Positions 12,501-20,804 of a DNA stretch of 64,000 nt are shown piece after piece. Made by a program: the position numbers and the translations under genes. The notes below the pieces were generated by a model. It saw only the letters and a program-made list of their open reading frames with translations. It made no database searches and had not been told where the DNA came from. The DNA comes from Aphanothece sacrum FPU1 (GTDB lineage: Bacteria > Cyanobacteriota > Cyanobacteriia > Cyanobacteriales > Microcystaceae): the NCBI RefSeq assembly GCF_003864295.1, contig NZ_BDQK01000003.1:124001-188000 (forward strand). Direction: 5' to 3'. Position 1 is the stretch's first letter. The number at the start of each line of letters is the position of its first letter.

Positions 12501-14987
12501 GAATTTGGTCAACTTACTTTACAGTTACTTTCTAAGTTGAATACGAAAATATGGGAAGCACAAACCTTGTTTATTGTCACTGTTTCTATCAGATATTGGA
12601 AAGAACCGTTAAAACAATTATTACAACCGTTACTCTTAGGATATCAAAGTGGTATTGACACAGGAAATATTGAATATGCTGCCTGGCATGGACATATGTA
12701 TTGTTCTTATTTATTTGGAATAGGAACCGAACTAACTCAAGTCATGAAAGAATTCAATAAATATATTGAATTAGCTAATAAATTAGGACAAAAAAATAGT
12801 TTATGTTTCTTAAAAATGGGTTATCAAGTTACCTTAAATTTAAGAGGTGAATGTGAGGATAAATGTCAATTAATTGGAAAAAGTTATAATGAGAAAATAA
12901 TGTTAGAGCAATATATAAAATCTCATTATAATCTAGCTATTTTTCATTTGTATTTTTACAAATTAATGCTCTGTTATTTATTTAGTGATTTCTCTCAAGC
13001 AATAGAAAATTCAATTGAAGCAGAAAAACATTTAGGTGCGATCATAATTCCTGGTTTACCTACCTTTCGATTTTATAATTCTTTAGCCCAATTAGCTATA
13101 TATAACAACGTCTCAAAATTTCAGCAAAATGAGATCATAAAAAAAGTTAAAATTAATCAAAAAAAAATGAAAATTTGGGCTACACATAATCCTAGTCATT
13201 ATCTTAATAAATTTTATTTAGTTGAAGCTGAATTAGCTCGTATATTAAAGCAAGAGCAAACTGCTAGAGACTATTATGATCAAGCGATTACAGTTGCTAA
13301 AGCTCAAGATTATATTCAGGAAGAAGCTTTAGCCTATGAATTAGCCGCGCAGTTTTATATTAATATAAATTATCAACATTTAGCCCGTTATTATTTACAA
13401 GATGCTCATTATGCTTATCAACGTTGGGGTGCAATTGCTAAAGTCAAGGACTTAGAAGATAAATACCCTCAATTACTGGCTAAAATCCAACCAAATAAGG
13501 CAAATAATAACACACTTAATATTACAGGAAAACATCTGTGTAGTGATTTAGATATTATTAGTATTATCAGAGCTTCTCAAACAATTTCAGGAGAAATTGT
13601 TTTAGGAATATTATTAAAAAAATTGATGAAAACTGTTATAGAAAATGCAGGAGCAACCAAAGGCTTTTTACTTCTTGAAAAAGAAGAAAACTGGGTAATA
13701 GAAGCAGAAGGAGCTATTAATGTTGAGCCTAAGACCATTTTACAATCTGTTCCTATTAATGCCATTGCTCCTGAAATAAAACAGCCATTATTATCTGTTT
13801 CTATCGTAAATTATGTTGTTCATACTAAAGAAAATATAGTATTAAACGATGCTACTAATGAAGGGAAATTTACCAGAGATGATTATATTATAAAAACTCA
13901 ACCTAAATCTATTTTATGTACTCCTTTACTCCATCAAGGGAAACTCAGTGGAATTATTTATCTAGAAAATAATCTAACTACAGGAGCATTTACAGAAAAA
14001 CAAGTTGAAGTCTTAAAAATATTATCAAGTTCAGGAGCAATTTCGATTGAAAATTCTCGTCTTTATGAACAATTAGAAGATTACAGTCGGACTTTGGAGA
14101 AAAAAGTAGAAGCAAGAACTGAAGAATTACAAGAAAAAAATCTAGAATTAGGAATAGCTTTAGAAAAACTAAAAACGACTCAAGCACAAATTATTGCTCA
14201 AGAAAAATTAGCCTCTTTAGGTGCGTTAACCGCAGGTATTGCTCATGAGATAAAAAATCCTTTAAATTTTGTTAATAACTTTTCTGAATTATCAGTAGAA
14301 TTAACACAGGAACTAATCGAAGAATTAGACAATCATCAAGACAAATTTGACTCAGAAACTCAAGAATATATTGAAGAAATTTTACATGATTTGCAACAAA
14401 ATGCCAAGAAAATTAATGAGCATGGCAAAAGAGCAGATAAAATTGTCTGGGGAATGTTGATGCACTCTCGTGGAAAAGCAGGTCAAAGACAACTCACTGA
14501 TATTAATGCTTTATTAGCTGAATCTGTCAATTTAGCTTATCATGGAATGCGGGTTAAACATGCTTCTTTTAATATTACCCTTGAAACCCATTATGATGAG
14601 GCGATAAAATCCCTTTATATTGTGCCACAAGATATCAGCAGAGTCTTACTTAATATTATTAATAATGCTTGCTATGCAGTGCATGAAAAACAACAACTTT
14701 TAGGACAAGAATTTATCCCTAGTCTTCTAGTAACTACTCAAAATTTAGAAGCACAAATTGAGATTCGTATCCGAGATAATGGTATGGGAATGTCTCAAGA
14801 AGTAGTCGACAAAATTTTTAATCCCTTTTTTACCACTAAACCTACAGGAGAAGGGACAGGGTTAGGCCTCTCCATTAGTCATGACATTATTGTGCAGGGA
14901 CATCAAGGACAAATTAAAGTTAATACAGAAGTTAATTCTTATACTGAGTTAATTATAATTTTGCCCAAAATTCTTGGAAATAATTAA
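9591..14987 (+). CDS. Trifunctional Ser/Thr protein kinase / ATPase / GAF / sensor histidine kinase
   Basis: A 1798-residue cytosolic signalling protein of a type common in filamentous and unicellular cyanobacteria. Order: Ser/Thr kinase domain (about 10-265) with HKDINPSNII catalytic loop, DFG and a SPEQTGR activation segment; AAA/STAND-type ATPase (about 295-490) with Walker A GYSGIGKTAL and Walker B VIFLDDLQWAD; a long helical repeat region (about 650-1290); GAF domain (about 1320-1480); coiled coil; HisKA with GIAHEIKNPLNF (His near 1551); HATPase with GTGLGLSISHDI. ATG at 9591 is preferred over the in-frame GTG at 9585 because GAGG lies 8 bases upstream. Its 3' end is duplicated by the insertion at 15008-15317 without damage. 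The cognate signal is unknown. Confidence 0.95.
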   Translation: MNILIENYQTTIKIHESHHSLVYKGYRKEDQLPVILKILKDNYPPPQTLAQFQQEYEILNQLNVPEVVKTYGIQRYQNSLVIILEDFGGQSLNLLLQNHQFSIPEFLKLSLKIIDALSVIHQANIIHKDINPSNIIYNLETEEVKLIDFGIATSLSSENISPEHPNLIEGTLAYISPEQTGRMNRIVDYRTDFYSLGVTLYEMLTNQLPFTSNDIMELVHFHLAKYPQSPHELNPLIPLIISNIIIKLLAKTAEDRYQTAYGIKVDLEKCLNNLRKHNFCEIFNLGEGDISDKFQIPQKLYGRESQINTLLKAVERTMQGPTEMILVSGYSGIGKTALVKEAYRPITEKKGYFISGKFDKLKRNIPYSGIIQAFQELIGQLLTESDLEISKLRENLLKALGINAQIVIDVIPEIELIIGQQLDVPNLPPSEAQNRFNFVFQSFIKVFAKSTHPLVIFLDDLQWADSASLQLIQLLMLPANQQYLFLIGAYRDNEVSPAHPLILTLNEIRTKGTSINYIVLNTLNLREINQLIRETFQCENNITQTLAELVNQKTQGNPFFIREFLKSLYQENLILFDINKRLWQWDIDKIKTTKITDNVVELMSKRIKNTHPETQEVLKLAACIGNNFDLKTLSMVYNNSQIKTAEYLWDALKIGLIVPLKNNYKILGNYRESDSIPDTLIINYKFSHDRVQQAAYSLIKPENQQEIHLKIGQILFEYISITKQEDKIFDMVNHLNIGHKLITNQSEQNKLATLNLIAGKKAKLSAAYTPALNYFQLGIKQLESQQTWKNQYELTLELYLEAAEAAYLDGQFEEMEKLLETLLKQAKSIVDKVKAYEIKIRAYTSQNRLLDVINIALPILKELGMNLPQSPTQLDIKSALEETKVLLEGKAIKTLINLQEISDTIALAAMKILGGVSTATYLALPQLFPLIVTNQVNLSIKYGNAPESVFAYACYGQILCQLIGDFDNGYEFGQLTLQLLSKLNTKIWEAQTLFIVTVSIRYWKEPLKQLLQPLLLGYQSGIDTGNIEYAAWHGHMYCSYLFGIGTELTQVMKEFNKYIELANKLGQKNSLCFLKMGYQVTLNLRGECEDKCQLIGKSYNEKIMLEQYIKSHYNLAIFHLYFYKLMLCYLFSDFSQAIENSIEAEKHLGAIIIPGLPTFRFYNSLAQLAIYNNVSKFQQNEIIKKVKINQKKMKIWATHNPSHYLNKFYLVEAELARILKQEQTARDYYDQAITVAKAQDYIQEEALAYELAAQFYININYQHLARYYLQDAHYAYQRWGAIAKVKDLEDKYPQLLAKIQPNKANNNTLNITGKHLCSDLDIISIIRASQTISGEIVLGILLKKLMKTVIENAGATKGFLLLEKEENWVIEAEGAINVEPKTILQSVPINAIAPEIKQPLLSVSIVNYVVHTKENIVLNDATNEGKFTRDDYIIKTQPKSILCTPLLHQGKLSGIIYLENNLTTGAFTEKQVEVLKILSSSGAISIENSRLYEQLEDYSRTLEKKVEARTEELQEKNLELGIALEKLKTTQAQIIAQEKLASLGALTAGIAHEIKNPLNFVNNFSELSVELTQELIEELDNHQDKFDSETQEYIEEILHDLQQNAKKINEHGKRADKIVWGMLMHSRGKAGQRQLTDINALLAESVNLAYHGMRVKHASFNITLETHYDEAIKSLYIVPQDISRVLLNIINNACYAVHEKQQLLGQEFIPSLLVTTQNLEAQIEIRIRDNGMGMSQEVVDKIFNPFFTTKPTGEGTGLGLSISHDIIVQGHQGQIKVNTEVNSYTELIIILPKILGNN

Positions 14988-15007
14988 GATTAAAATCCTA
15001 AATCTGC
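14969..15007. repeat. 39-bp direct duplication, left copy, flanking a multi-hairpin element
   Basis: Identical over all 39 bases to 15318-15356. It contains the last codons and stop of the giant kinase gene and a duplicate of the end of the opposing HerA gene. It abuts the first base of the element's terminal repeat exactly, as a target-site duplication would. Confidence 0.9.
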
Positions 15008-15317
15008 GGTTCTACAGAACTTACTATGCTAAACTAATAATTAATAAAAGGCTAAAGCCTTATTCTATAAAAACGATCGTCCGACGAGCGCGGACTAAAT
15101 TATAGAACCCATTTGGGATCTCTATCGAAAGATTGAACTTATGATGGTTTTAGCAAATTGGATGATTTCTTCTTAATCCTGACTGTGTAGAGATTCTGGG
15201 AAAGATCCCAAATGGGTTCTATAGGTTGCGTAGGCAACCTTTGTTTGTATAGCTTAACTCTAAGCGAGTTAAAGTCTATTATTTGTAATAATTTAGCATA
15301 ACTTGTCCGGTAGAACC
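15008..15317. mobile_element. Multi-hairpin element, copy A (189 bp plus a nested MITE)
   Basis: The ends are imperfect inverted repeats beginning GGTTCTAC and finishing GTAGAACC (TTAGCATAACTTGTCCGG before it). Removing the nested MITE and its extra TA leaves 189 bp. Internal short stems include AGGCTAAAGCCT, GGTTGCGTAGGCAACC and TTAACTCTAAGCGAGTTAA. No ORF. Relatives: 26386-26530, 33731-33881, 39041-39118 (same internal hairpins where present), and 30578-30765 and 39985-40173 (same ends, different hairpins). Confidence 0.75.
15103..15221. mobile_element. 119-bp MITE (copy 2, inverted), nested in multi-hairpin element A
   Basis: Same 19-bp inverted ends as the copy at 6277-6395, flanked by TA (15101-15102 and 15222-15223). 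When reverse-complemented it differs from copy 1 at two positions. It splits the multi-hairpin element before TAGGTTGCGTAGG; the relative at 26386 keeps that junction uninterrupted. It is therefore the younger insertion. Confidence 0.85.
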
Positions 15318-15356
15318 AATTCTTGGAAATAATTAAGATTAAAATCCTAAATCTGC
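15318..15356. repeat. 39-bp direct duplication, right copy
   Basis: Perfect repeat of 14969-15007. It includes the stop and final codons of the HerA-type gene on the minus strand (ADLGF-stop) plus a duplicate of the kinase gene's last codons. Both flanking genes keep intact ends because of it. Confidence 0.9.
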
Positions 15357-17048
15357 TCTTGCTTTTTCTGCTGCCGCTAAAACAGCTTCATCAGATAATT
15401 CTGACCAGTCAATTTCTCCAATTTCCGTATAAAATTGTTGATCATAAGCACGAGTTCTAATAACTACAGGCATTGGGACTGCATGACCTAAGATTAAAGC
15501 TTGTTGTTTTGAATCTAATTTAGCTAATACTGAACGCAAATTTTGCCCCCCAGAAACTCCAGTAAAAATCGCATCAATGTCTTTTTCATCATTCAATAAA
15601 CAAGTAATACGAGTACCGACTTGAGACATCACTTCATTATCAATTCCTGATGGTCTTTGGTCTACAATTAAGAGAGTAACAAAATATTTCCGCATCTCCC
15701 TAGCAATAGTTCCAAAGATAGTTTGATGAACAATTTTAGAATCAAGAAATCTGTGGGCTTCTTCAATTGTAATAACTAATTGTCTGGGTCGATCAACTGA
15801 ACTTTTAGTCTGTAAAAATTGCTCTGATTTTTTTACATAATTAGCATGAATACGTCGGGTAATCATATTAGTAGCTAACATATAAGATAGCAGATTAGAT
15901 TGGGAACCAAATTCTACTACAACGTGCTTACCTGCATCTAAAGATTGAAGGATTTGATCAATATAATTATGGGGACAAACAGGGCGTAAATATTTTAAGT
16001 TTTGTAAGCGCATTAATTTACGTTGTAAGGACATAATTGATCCCGCATGACCTTGTTTTTCTTGGCAAAATATTTTAATATCTTCATTAGTCATATTTAA
16101 TAATTGAACAATCCAAGATTCGCCATATTCTGCATTGAGAATACTAGCATTATCTAAACTTGCTTCTGAAATGCCTAATTCATAACCGACTAAGCGAATA
16201 TCTTCAATCTCAATTTGATTGTAACTGAGGTATAATTCTTGAGCATCTTTGACCCCTCTTCTTTTAGTAGACTCTGTATCTAAAGTATAAATTTCTACTT
16301 GTCCAGGAAATAATTGACGTAACCCTTTAACTGTGGCAATGTCTTTCCCTTCTCGCATCGCTTCCCACCCATATTCTGAGTGCATATCAAACATTAAATT
16401 AACAGCAGCTTGTCTACGAATAATACCCGAAATTAATAATCTTGTGAGAAAAGATTTACCGGTTCCTGACTTGCCAAAAACTCCGTTACTTCGTTCAACA
16501 AACCGATCTAGATCAATACAAATAGGAACTTCCATATCTAAGGGTTTACCAATGGTAAAATTACGGCGAGTTTGATCGTCTTCCCAACCAAAAACTAATC
16601 TAAAATCTCGTTCTGAAGCTTCATAAACTTGGCTAAAATGAGACGGAATAGTTTTCACAGGGAGAAGTTCAATTTCGCTGTTAGTTTGGGCTTTAAATGA
16701 AGCCAAAGAACTATTATTTTTGTTGTTTTTAGAACTATAATTATTATCACTATCAATAGGGGTAAACATCAACATAGGAGCTAATTCTATGGTTCCATAA
16801 GTGCTACTTCCTGCTAAAACATCCCGCATAAAAGTATCTTCAAAACTGGGGGGGTTTGCCATAATACGAGGGTTAGCAGTTCCCAAAGAAACATCAGTCA
16901 GAAGACAAAAAAAACGCGACCTCACCCCTTGAACTACTAAAAATTTACCTACCCGCATTTGTTCAACGGAAATATCAGGATGCAAACGAACCTCTAAACC
17001 CTCAGAAAGAGATCCTTGAATAACTGATCCCAGGGGATGTTCTATCAT
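15339..17048 (-). CDS. HerA-type hexameric DNA translocase/ATPase (DUF87)
   Basis: 569 residues. An N-terminal HAS-barrel-like beta region (about 1-95), a low-complexity Asn/Ser linker (about 102-117), then a RecA-like ATPase: Walker A GKSGTGKS (192-199), Walker B LVITIEEAHRF (424-434) and a downstream arginine-rich sensor region. HerA proteins pump or unwind DNA, usually with the nuclease NurA in archaea or with defence effectors in bacteria. No nuclease or SIR2-like partner is adjacent here; neighbours are the convergent giant kinase and a divergent P450. ATG at 17048. The role in this organism is therefore open. Confidence 0.88.
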   Translation of the reverse strand: MIEHPLGSVIQGSLSEGLEVRLHPDISVEQMRVGKFLVVQGVRSRFFCLLTDVSLGTANPRIMANPPSFEDTFMRDVLAGSSTYGTIELAPMLMFTPIDSDNNYSSKNNKNNSSLASFKAQTNSEIELLPVKTIPSHFSQVYEASERDFRLVFGWEDDQTRRNFTIGKPLDMEVPICIDLDRFVERSNGVFGKSGTGKSFLTRLLISGIIRRQAAVNLMFDMHSEYGWEAMREGKDIATVKGLRQLFPGQVEIYTLDTESTKRRGVKDAQELYLSYNQIEIEDIRLVGYELGISEASLDNASILNAEYGESWIVQLLNMTNEDIKIFCQEKQGHAGSIMSLQRKLMRLQNLKYLRPVCPHNYIDQILQSLDAGKHVVVEFGSQSNLLSYMLATNMITRRIHANYVKKSEQFLQTKSSVDRPRQLVITIEEAHRFLDSKIVHQTIFGTIAREMRKYFVTLLIVDQRPSGIDNEVMSQVGTRITCLLNDEKDIDAIFTGVSGGQNLRSVLAKLDSKQQALILGHAVPMPVVIRTRAYDQQFYTEIGEIDWSELSDEAVLAAAEKARADLGF

Positions 17049-17321
17049 TATTTAGCTACAGATAAAGGACAAACGCTACAGATAGGGGTAGGATGAGTCC
17101 TATCTACCCTACCAGTATTGTATACAAAAACTTTTGAAAATGACCCTGGAATTCATCTTGAGGTTATATAGGGTAAATTAAACTAATAATAATTGGCTTC
17201 TATTTAGGTCTAGAAAAGCTAATTTTTGACTGAAATTGTATTTATGTGTTTTCTCACTCACATTATTAAACAAAATGCTATTATAAAAAAAAATGTATAA
17301 ATTATTCTTCCAATAAACAAT
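17049..17321. other. Divergent promoter region between the HerA-type ATPase and P450 genes
   Basis: 272 bp with no ORF. It contains an imperfect palindrome (about 17088-17114: ATAGGGGTAGG and ATCTACCCTACC) resembling the GTAGGGG/CCCCTAC hairpin family. Promoters for both flanking genes must lie here; none could be assigned safely. Confidence 0.45.
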
Positions 17322-18698
17322 ATGACAAAACTTCCTAATGGGCCAAAAACTCCTGCTTTGTTACAATTAATACAATGGATCAGTGATCCTCTTAATTATC
17401 TTGAAACTAATGCTAAGCAATACGGGGATATGTTCACTGCAAATATGACAGGGTTTCCTCCTTTTGTCATGGTGAGTCATCCTCAAGCAGTTCGAGAGTT
17501 ATTTACAGCAGATACACAACAATTTGATGCCGGACGTACTAATAATCTCTTAGGTTCATTATTCGGCGATCGCTCTATTGTCATGTTAGACGGCGATCGC
17601 CATAAACGAGAAAGAAAATTATTAATGCCTCCTTTTCACGGAGAACGTCTACAAACTTATGCTCAAAGTATTTCTAATATAGCCCATAAAATAGGAAGTC
17701 AATGGCAAAAAAATAAACCTTTTATTGTACGTCAAGCAATGCAAGAAATCACATTAGAAGTGATTATTCAAGTTGTTTTTGGTCTCAAAGAAGGAGAAAG
17801 ATATCAACAATTAAAACCGTTAGTTACTGAAATGCTAGATAGTCTTTCTTCTCCCTTTGAAGCCAGTTTTATGTTTTTTAAATTTTTACAAAAACCTTGG
17901 ATTCCTGGCAGTCCTTGGCGTAAAATGAAACAAGCGACCAAGAAAATTTACGCACTATTAGCAGCAGAAATTGAAGATAGACGTAACCATCCAGAATTAA
18001 TGGGAGATGATATTCTTAGTTTAATGATGGTAGCACGGGATGAAGCTGGTGAACCCATGAGCGACCAAGAATTAAAAGATGAAATGATGATCCTACTAGT
18101 GGCAGGACATGAAACCACAGCTACCACTTTAGCTTGGGCTTTTTATTGGGTTCATCACTTACCAGAAGTCAAAAATAAATTATTAGAAGAATTAGCAAAT
18201 TTGGGAGAAAATCCTAACCCCATGACGATGGCAAAATTGCCCTATTTAAGTGCAGTTTGTCAAGAAACTTTACGAATTTATCCGGTTGGGTTACTGACGT
18301 TTGGTCGGATAACTAATTCTCCAGTAAGTATTATGGAACATGAATTTGATCCTGAAATTATGTTAGCTGGTTGTATTTATTTAACCCATCATCGTGAAGA
18401 TTTATATCCTAACTCCAAACAATTTAAACCAGAAAGATTTTTAGAACGTCAATATTCTGCTTATGAATTTTATCCCTTTGGGGGAGGAAACCGTTTATGT
18501 ATTGGCTATGCTTTGGCTCTATTAGAGATGAAATTAGTTCTAGCAACTATATTATCTAATTATGAATTAAATTTAGCCCCAAATCAAACGGTTAAACCTG
18601 AGCGTCGTGGGTTTACTCTAGCTCCCAGTGGGGGTGTTAAAATGATAATGCAAGGGCAAAAAGTGACAACAAAAGAACTTGTTAATGTTGGGGGATAA
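17322..18698 (+). CDS. Cytochrome P450, CYP110-like
   Basis: Haem monooxygenase, 458 residues. The I-helix oxygen-activation motif AGHETT is at 261-266, the K-helix ExxR (ETLR) at 315-318, and the haem loop FGGGNRLCIG has thiolate ligand Cys393. The N-terminus (LPNGPKTPALLQLIQWISDP) and overall sequence resemble the cyanobacterial CYP110 family, members of which hydroxylate fatty acids or terpenes; the substrate here is inferred, not seen. No redox partner is adjacent. The TAA stop coincides with the first bases of a TAAGCT-type repeat, so the extreme C-terminus may have been reset by an insertion. Confidence 0.93.
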   Translation: MTKLPNGPKTPALLQLIQWISDPLNYLETNAKQYGDMFTANMTGFPPFVMVSHPQAVRELFTADTQQFDAGRTNNLLGSLFGDRSIVMLDGDRHKRERKLLMPPFHGERLQTYAQSISNIAHKIGSQWQKNKPFIVRQAMQEITLEVIIQVVFGLKEGERYQQLKPLVTEMLDSLSSPFEASFMFFKFLQKPWIPGSPWRKMKQATKKIYALLAAEIEDRRNHPELMGDDILSLMMVARDEAGEPMSDQELKDEMMILLVAGHETTATTLAWAFYWVHHLPEVKNKLLEELANLGENPNPMTMAKLPYLSAVCQETLRIYPVGLLTFGRITNSPVSIMEHEFDPEIMLAGCIYLTHHREDLYPNSKQFKPERFLERQYSAYEFYPFGGGNRLCIGYALALLEMKLVLATILSNYELNLAPNQTVKPERRGFTLAPSGGVKMIMQGQKVTTKELVNVGG

Positions 18699-18809
18699 GC
18701 TAAGACGCATTTAAACAGGGTATTTAGTTGTTTAGTACAAAATCTTAAACTCCTTCTCCGGTGCTCCCTTTGCTCCGGCGCTCCCCTGCAATCTCAACTA
18801 GCAATTTAT
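18696..18809. repeat. TAAGCT-type MITE-like repeat, left part, split by the IS4 element (copy 2)
   Basis: Reverse-complement relative of 430-599: TAAGCTAAGACGCATTTAAA, then GTACAAAA, a degenerate GCTCC array and TGCAATCTCAACTA. The right remainder continues after the IS at 20092-20106 (ending AACAGCTTA). Without the IS and its duplication the repeat would be about 129 bp. Confidence 0.6.
18801..18809. repeat. 9-bp target-site duplication, left (GCAATTTAT)
   Basis: GCAATTTAT here and at 20083-20091, directly bounding the IS inverted repeats. Nine bases is in the usual range for IS4-family elements. Confidence 0.85.
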
Positions 18810-20082
18810 CTGGCGTGGGGACATGAAACCCTGAAAGCCTTACCAGATGACGAAAAGAGCAAAACATGGTAAAAAGAAAATGTTCTTTTTTTAGCGATCG
18901 CCGTCTAAACCCAAAATGTTACCAGAAATTTATAACAACCATTTAACAAAGTATCTGAAAAAATCGGAATATTTAATACTGTTAATCATGATAGAATTAG
19001 TGCAAGTATATAGGAAAATTAGGTTTTATGAGTTAGCTAGTTATTTTCCCAGTCCCATTTTATTTGAAAGTAAGAGAAAAAAGTTAAAACGGTTTTTCGA
19101 GATTCCTTGTTTGACAATTGAAGGAGTATGGATACCTATCATAAAACAGTGGTTAAAGCAATCATTTAGTACAGGAGATGTCTTACATATTGCCATAGAT
19201 AGAACCCAATGGGGGTTGATTAATATTTTGATGGTAAGTCTGGTAATTGATAATAGAGGAATTCCCTTATATTTTGAGTTGCTAGATCACATCGGTAATA
19301 GTAACTTTGACACACAGAAAAGTATATTAGCCCGAATATTACTCTTTCTAAAAGAATATAAAATAGTTGTCTTAGGGGATAGAGAATTCTGCTCAGTTGA
19401 ACTAGCAAAATGGTTACATGGACAAAAAAGAGTTTATTATGCACTCAGATTGAAGAAAAGCAACTATATTGAAGTAGAAAAGGAAATGTGGACGCGACTA
19501 AAAGATTTAGGATTATCTTCAGGAATGTCTTTATTTTATCAAGGAGTTAAAGTTACGAAAACAAAAGGATTTATAGGCAGTAATATAGTGGCGAAATGGA
19601 AAAAGAAGTATAGAGGAATAGAGACAAAAGAAGCTTGGTTTATTATCACAAATTTAACCAGTATTGATGAGACGATTGACGCTTATAAAAAGAGATTTTG
19701 TATTGAGGAAATGTTTCGGGATTTTAAGAAAGGTGGTTATGATTTAGAAAGAACGAAATTAACAGGACATCGCCTTACTTCCTTAATTATATTGATTACT
19801 CTAGCTTATTCAATGGCAACATTTTCTGGAAAAATTATTAAAGAGAAAGGATTGGCAAAATATGTGGGGAGAGTCAGAAAAAACAAGAAAATGCGACGGA
19901 GACACAGTAACTTTTATATCGGTCTTCATGGAAAAGATTGGGTTGACTCTTGTGATTTATTTACCGTTGAAGCCCAGGCATTAATGCAATTAAGCCCCGA
20001 AAAACGCGCCTATTATCGACGAGGACGACGGGCTATATCCCTGATTAAGTCTAGCTTATAGATTTTTATGTCCCCACGCCAG
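18810..20082 (+). mobile_element. Complete IS4-family insertion sequence, 1273 bp
   Basis: Bounded by 15-bp perfect inverted repeats (CTGGCGTGGGGACAT and its complement at 20068-20082) and a 9-bp direct duplication. It carries one intact transposase gene. It has inserted into a TAAGCT-type repeat just after the P450 gene. Intact ends, intact gene and identical duplications all point to a recent insertion. Confidence 0.93.
18916..20061 (+). CDS. IS4-family DDE transposase
   Basis: 381 residues, intact. Catalytic residues: Asp95 in IAIDRTQW, Asp155 in VVLGDREF, and Glu264 within the IS4 signature Y-(2)-R-(3)-E-(6)-K (Tyr257, Arg260, Glu264, Lys271 in YKKRFCIEEMFRDFK). The C-terminus is basic (MRRRHSNFY and YYRRGRRA), as expected for DNA contact. 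ATG at 18916. The gene fills the insertion sequence between its inverted repeats, and nothing suggests decay, so the element could still be mobile. Confidence 0.93.
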   Translation: MLPEIYNNHLTKYLKKSEYLILLIMIELVQVYRKIRFYELASYFPSPILFESKRKKLKRFFEIPCLTIEGVWIPIIKQWLKQSFSTGDVLHIAIDRTQWGLINILMVSLVIDNRGIPLYFELLDHIGNSNFDTQKSILARILLFLKEYKIVVLGDREFCSVELAKWLHGQKRVYYALRLKKSNYIEVEKEMWTRLKDLGLSSGMSLFYQGVKVTKTKGFIGSNIVAKWKKKYRGIETKEAWFIITNLTSIDETIDAYKKRFCIEEMFRDFKKGGYDLERTKLTGHRLTSLIILITLAYSMATFSGKIIKEKGLAKYVGRVRKNKKMRRRHSNFYIGLHGKDWVDSCDLFTVEAQALMQLSPEKRAYYRRGRRAISLIKSSL

Positions 20083-20091
20083 GCAATTTAT
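20083..20091. repeat. 9-bp target-site duplication, right (GCAATTTAT)
   Basis: Partner of 18801-18809. It joins the IS right end to the rest of the interrupted repeat (ends at 20106). Confidence 0.85.
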
Positions 20092-20109
20092 ATGCTTAAC
20101 AGCTTAAGC

Positions 20110-20191
20110 GGCGTTGCTGAATTAAGGTATGATTTTTATCTCGCGCAAAGACGCAAAGAACTGATGTTTCATCCTCTGATTCAGCAACGCC
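20110..20191. repeat. Small inverted-repeat element, GGCGTTGCTGAAT ends
   Basis: GGCGTTGCTGAAT (20110-20122) and its exact complement ATTCAGCAACGCC (20179-20191) enclose CGCGCAAAGACGCAAAGA. 82 bp, no ORF. It looks like a tiny non-autonomous element. Confidence 0.6.
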
Positions 20192-20195
20192 ACAA

Positions 20196-20300
20196 ATTCT
20201 TAGTCCATTAAAATGGACTTATGGTTTTAGCCGTGAAATAAATTTCACGGCTGACTGTGGAACTTAACCAAAAAGCCATTTTTGGCTTAAGTTAATACCA
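20196..20300. repeat. Chain of short hairpins
   Basis: Consecutive stems: AGTCCATT/AATGGACT, AGCCGTGAAAT/ATTTCACGGCT and AAGCCA/TGGCTT, spaced by 8-25 bases. The style matches the multi-hairpin elements elsewhere in the window (AAGTCC...GGACTT and AGCC...GGCT stems), but the GGTTCTAC ends are absent. No coding content. Confidence 0.5.
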
Positions 20301-20385
20301 ATAAACTACCAATGACCCTTATAGTAGAACATAAAAACTGATACATTTATAAGGATACTCAAAAAGATTGCCCCATTGTATCAGA

Positions 20386-20771
20386 TTGTTCCGTGTTCTA
20401 CCACAAATCAAGGACTAAATGAATGCTGCTACGGTCGTCAAACAAAGGGGTAACGGAAAAGAAATAATCTTCATATTTTTCTTTATATATCCTCAAAATG
20501 GCAAAATAACAAGATATTCAAAGCAAACACAACAAAAGGCCTCTTTTAGCCACAAAGATAAGTTAAATTTGGAATTTTTGGTTTATTCTATGATAAATTT
20601 ACGACTATTAACCCTATGTTGAAAAATTGACATGAATACTACCCGATAATTATAATACATCAACCCATTAATTGATAATAAAATAGGATATTGTATATTA
20701 TTATACATTTTACCCCAGCGTATCGGGAGAGCATTCCTTTAGTCCTTGATTTGTGCTAGAACGCGGAACTT
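20386..20771. repeat. 386-bp segment bounded by 42-bp imperfect inverted repeats
   Basis: The left arm (20386-20427) and right arm (20730-20771) match in about 37 of 42 positions when one is complemented; the core is CACAAATCAAGGACTAAA. A further inverted pair lies just outside and inside the left arm (GTAGAACA...TGTTCTAC, about 20325-20402). The interior is AT-rich and holds only one dubious 67-codon frame. It looks like a non-autonomous or internally deleted transposon. Confidence 0.55.
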
Positions 20772-20804
20772 CACGATAAAATGAGACTTAAGACTTGAGC
20801 CTAA

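Noticed and set aside
15339-17048. HerA-based defence pair
   Set aside because: No nuclease, SIR2 or DUF4297-type partner is adjacent on the same strand, so a defence role is not supported here.
20419-20622. 67-codon frame inside the 42-bp inverted-repeat segment
   Set aside because: AT-rich low-quality translation, no SD, start overlaps the inverted repeat; probably chance.
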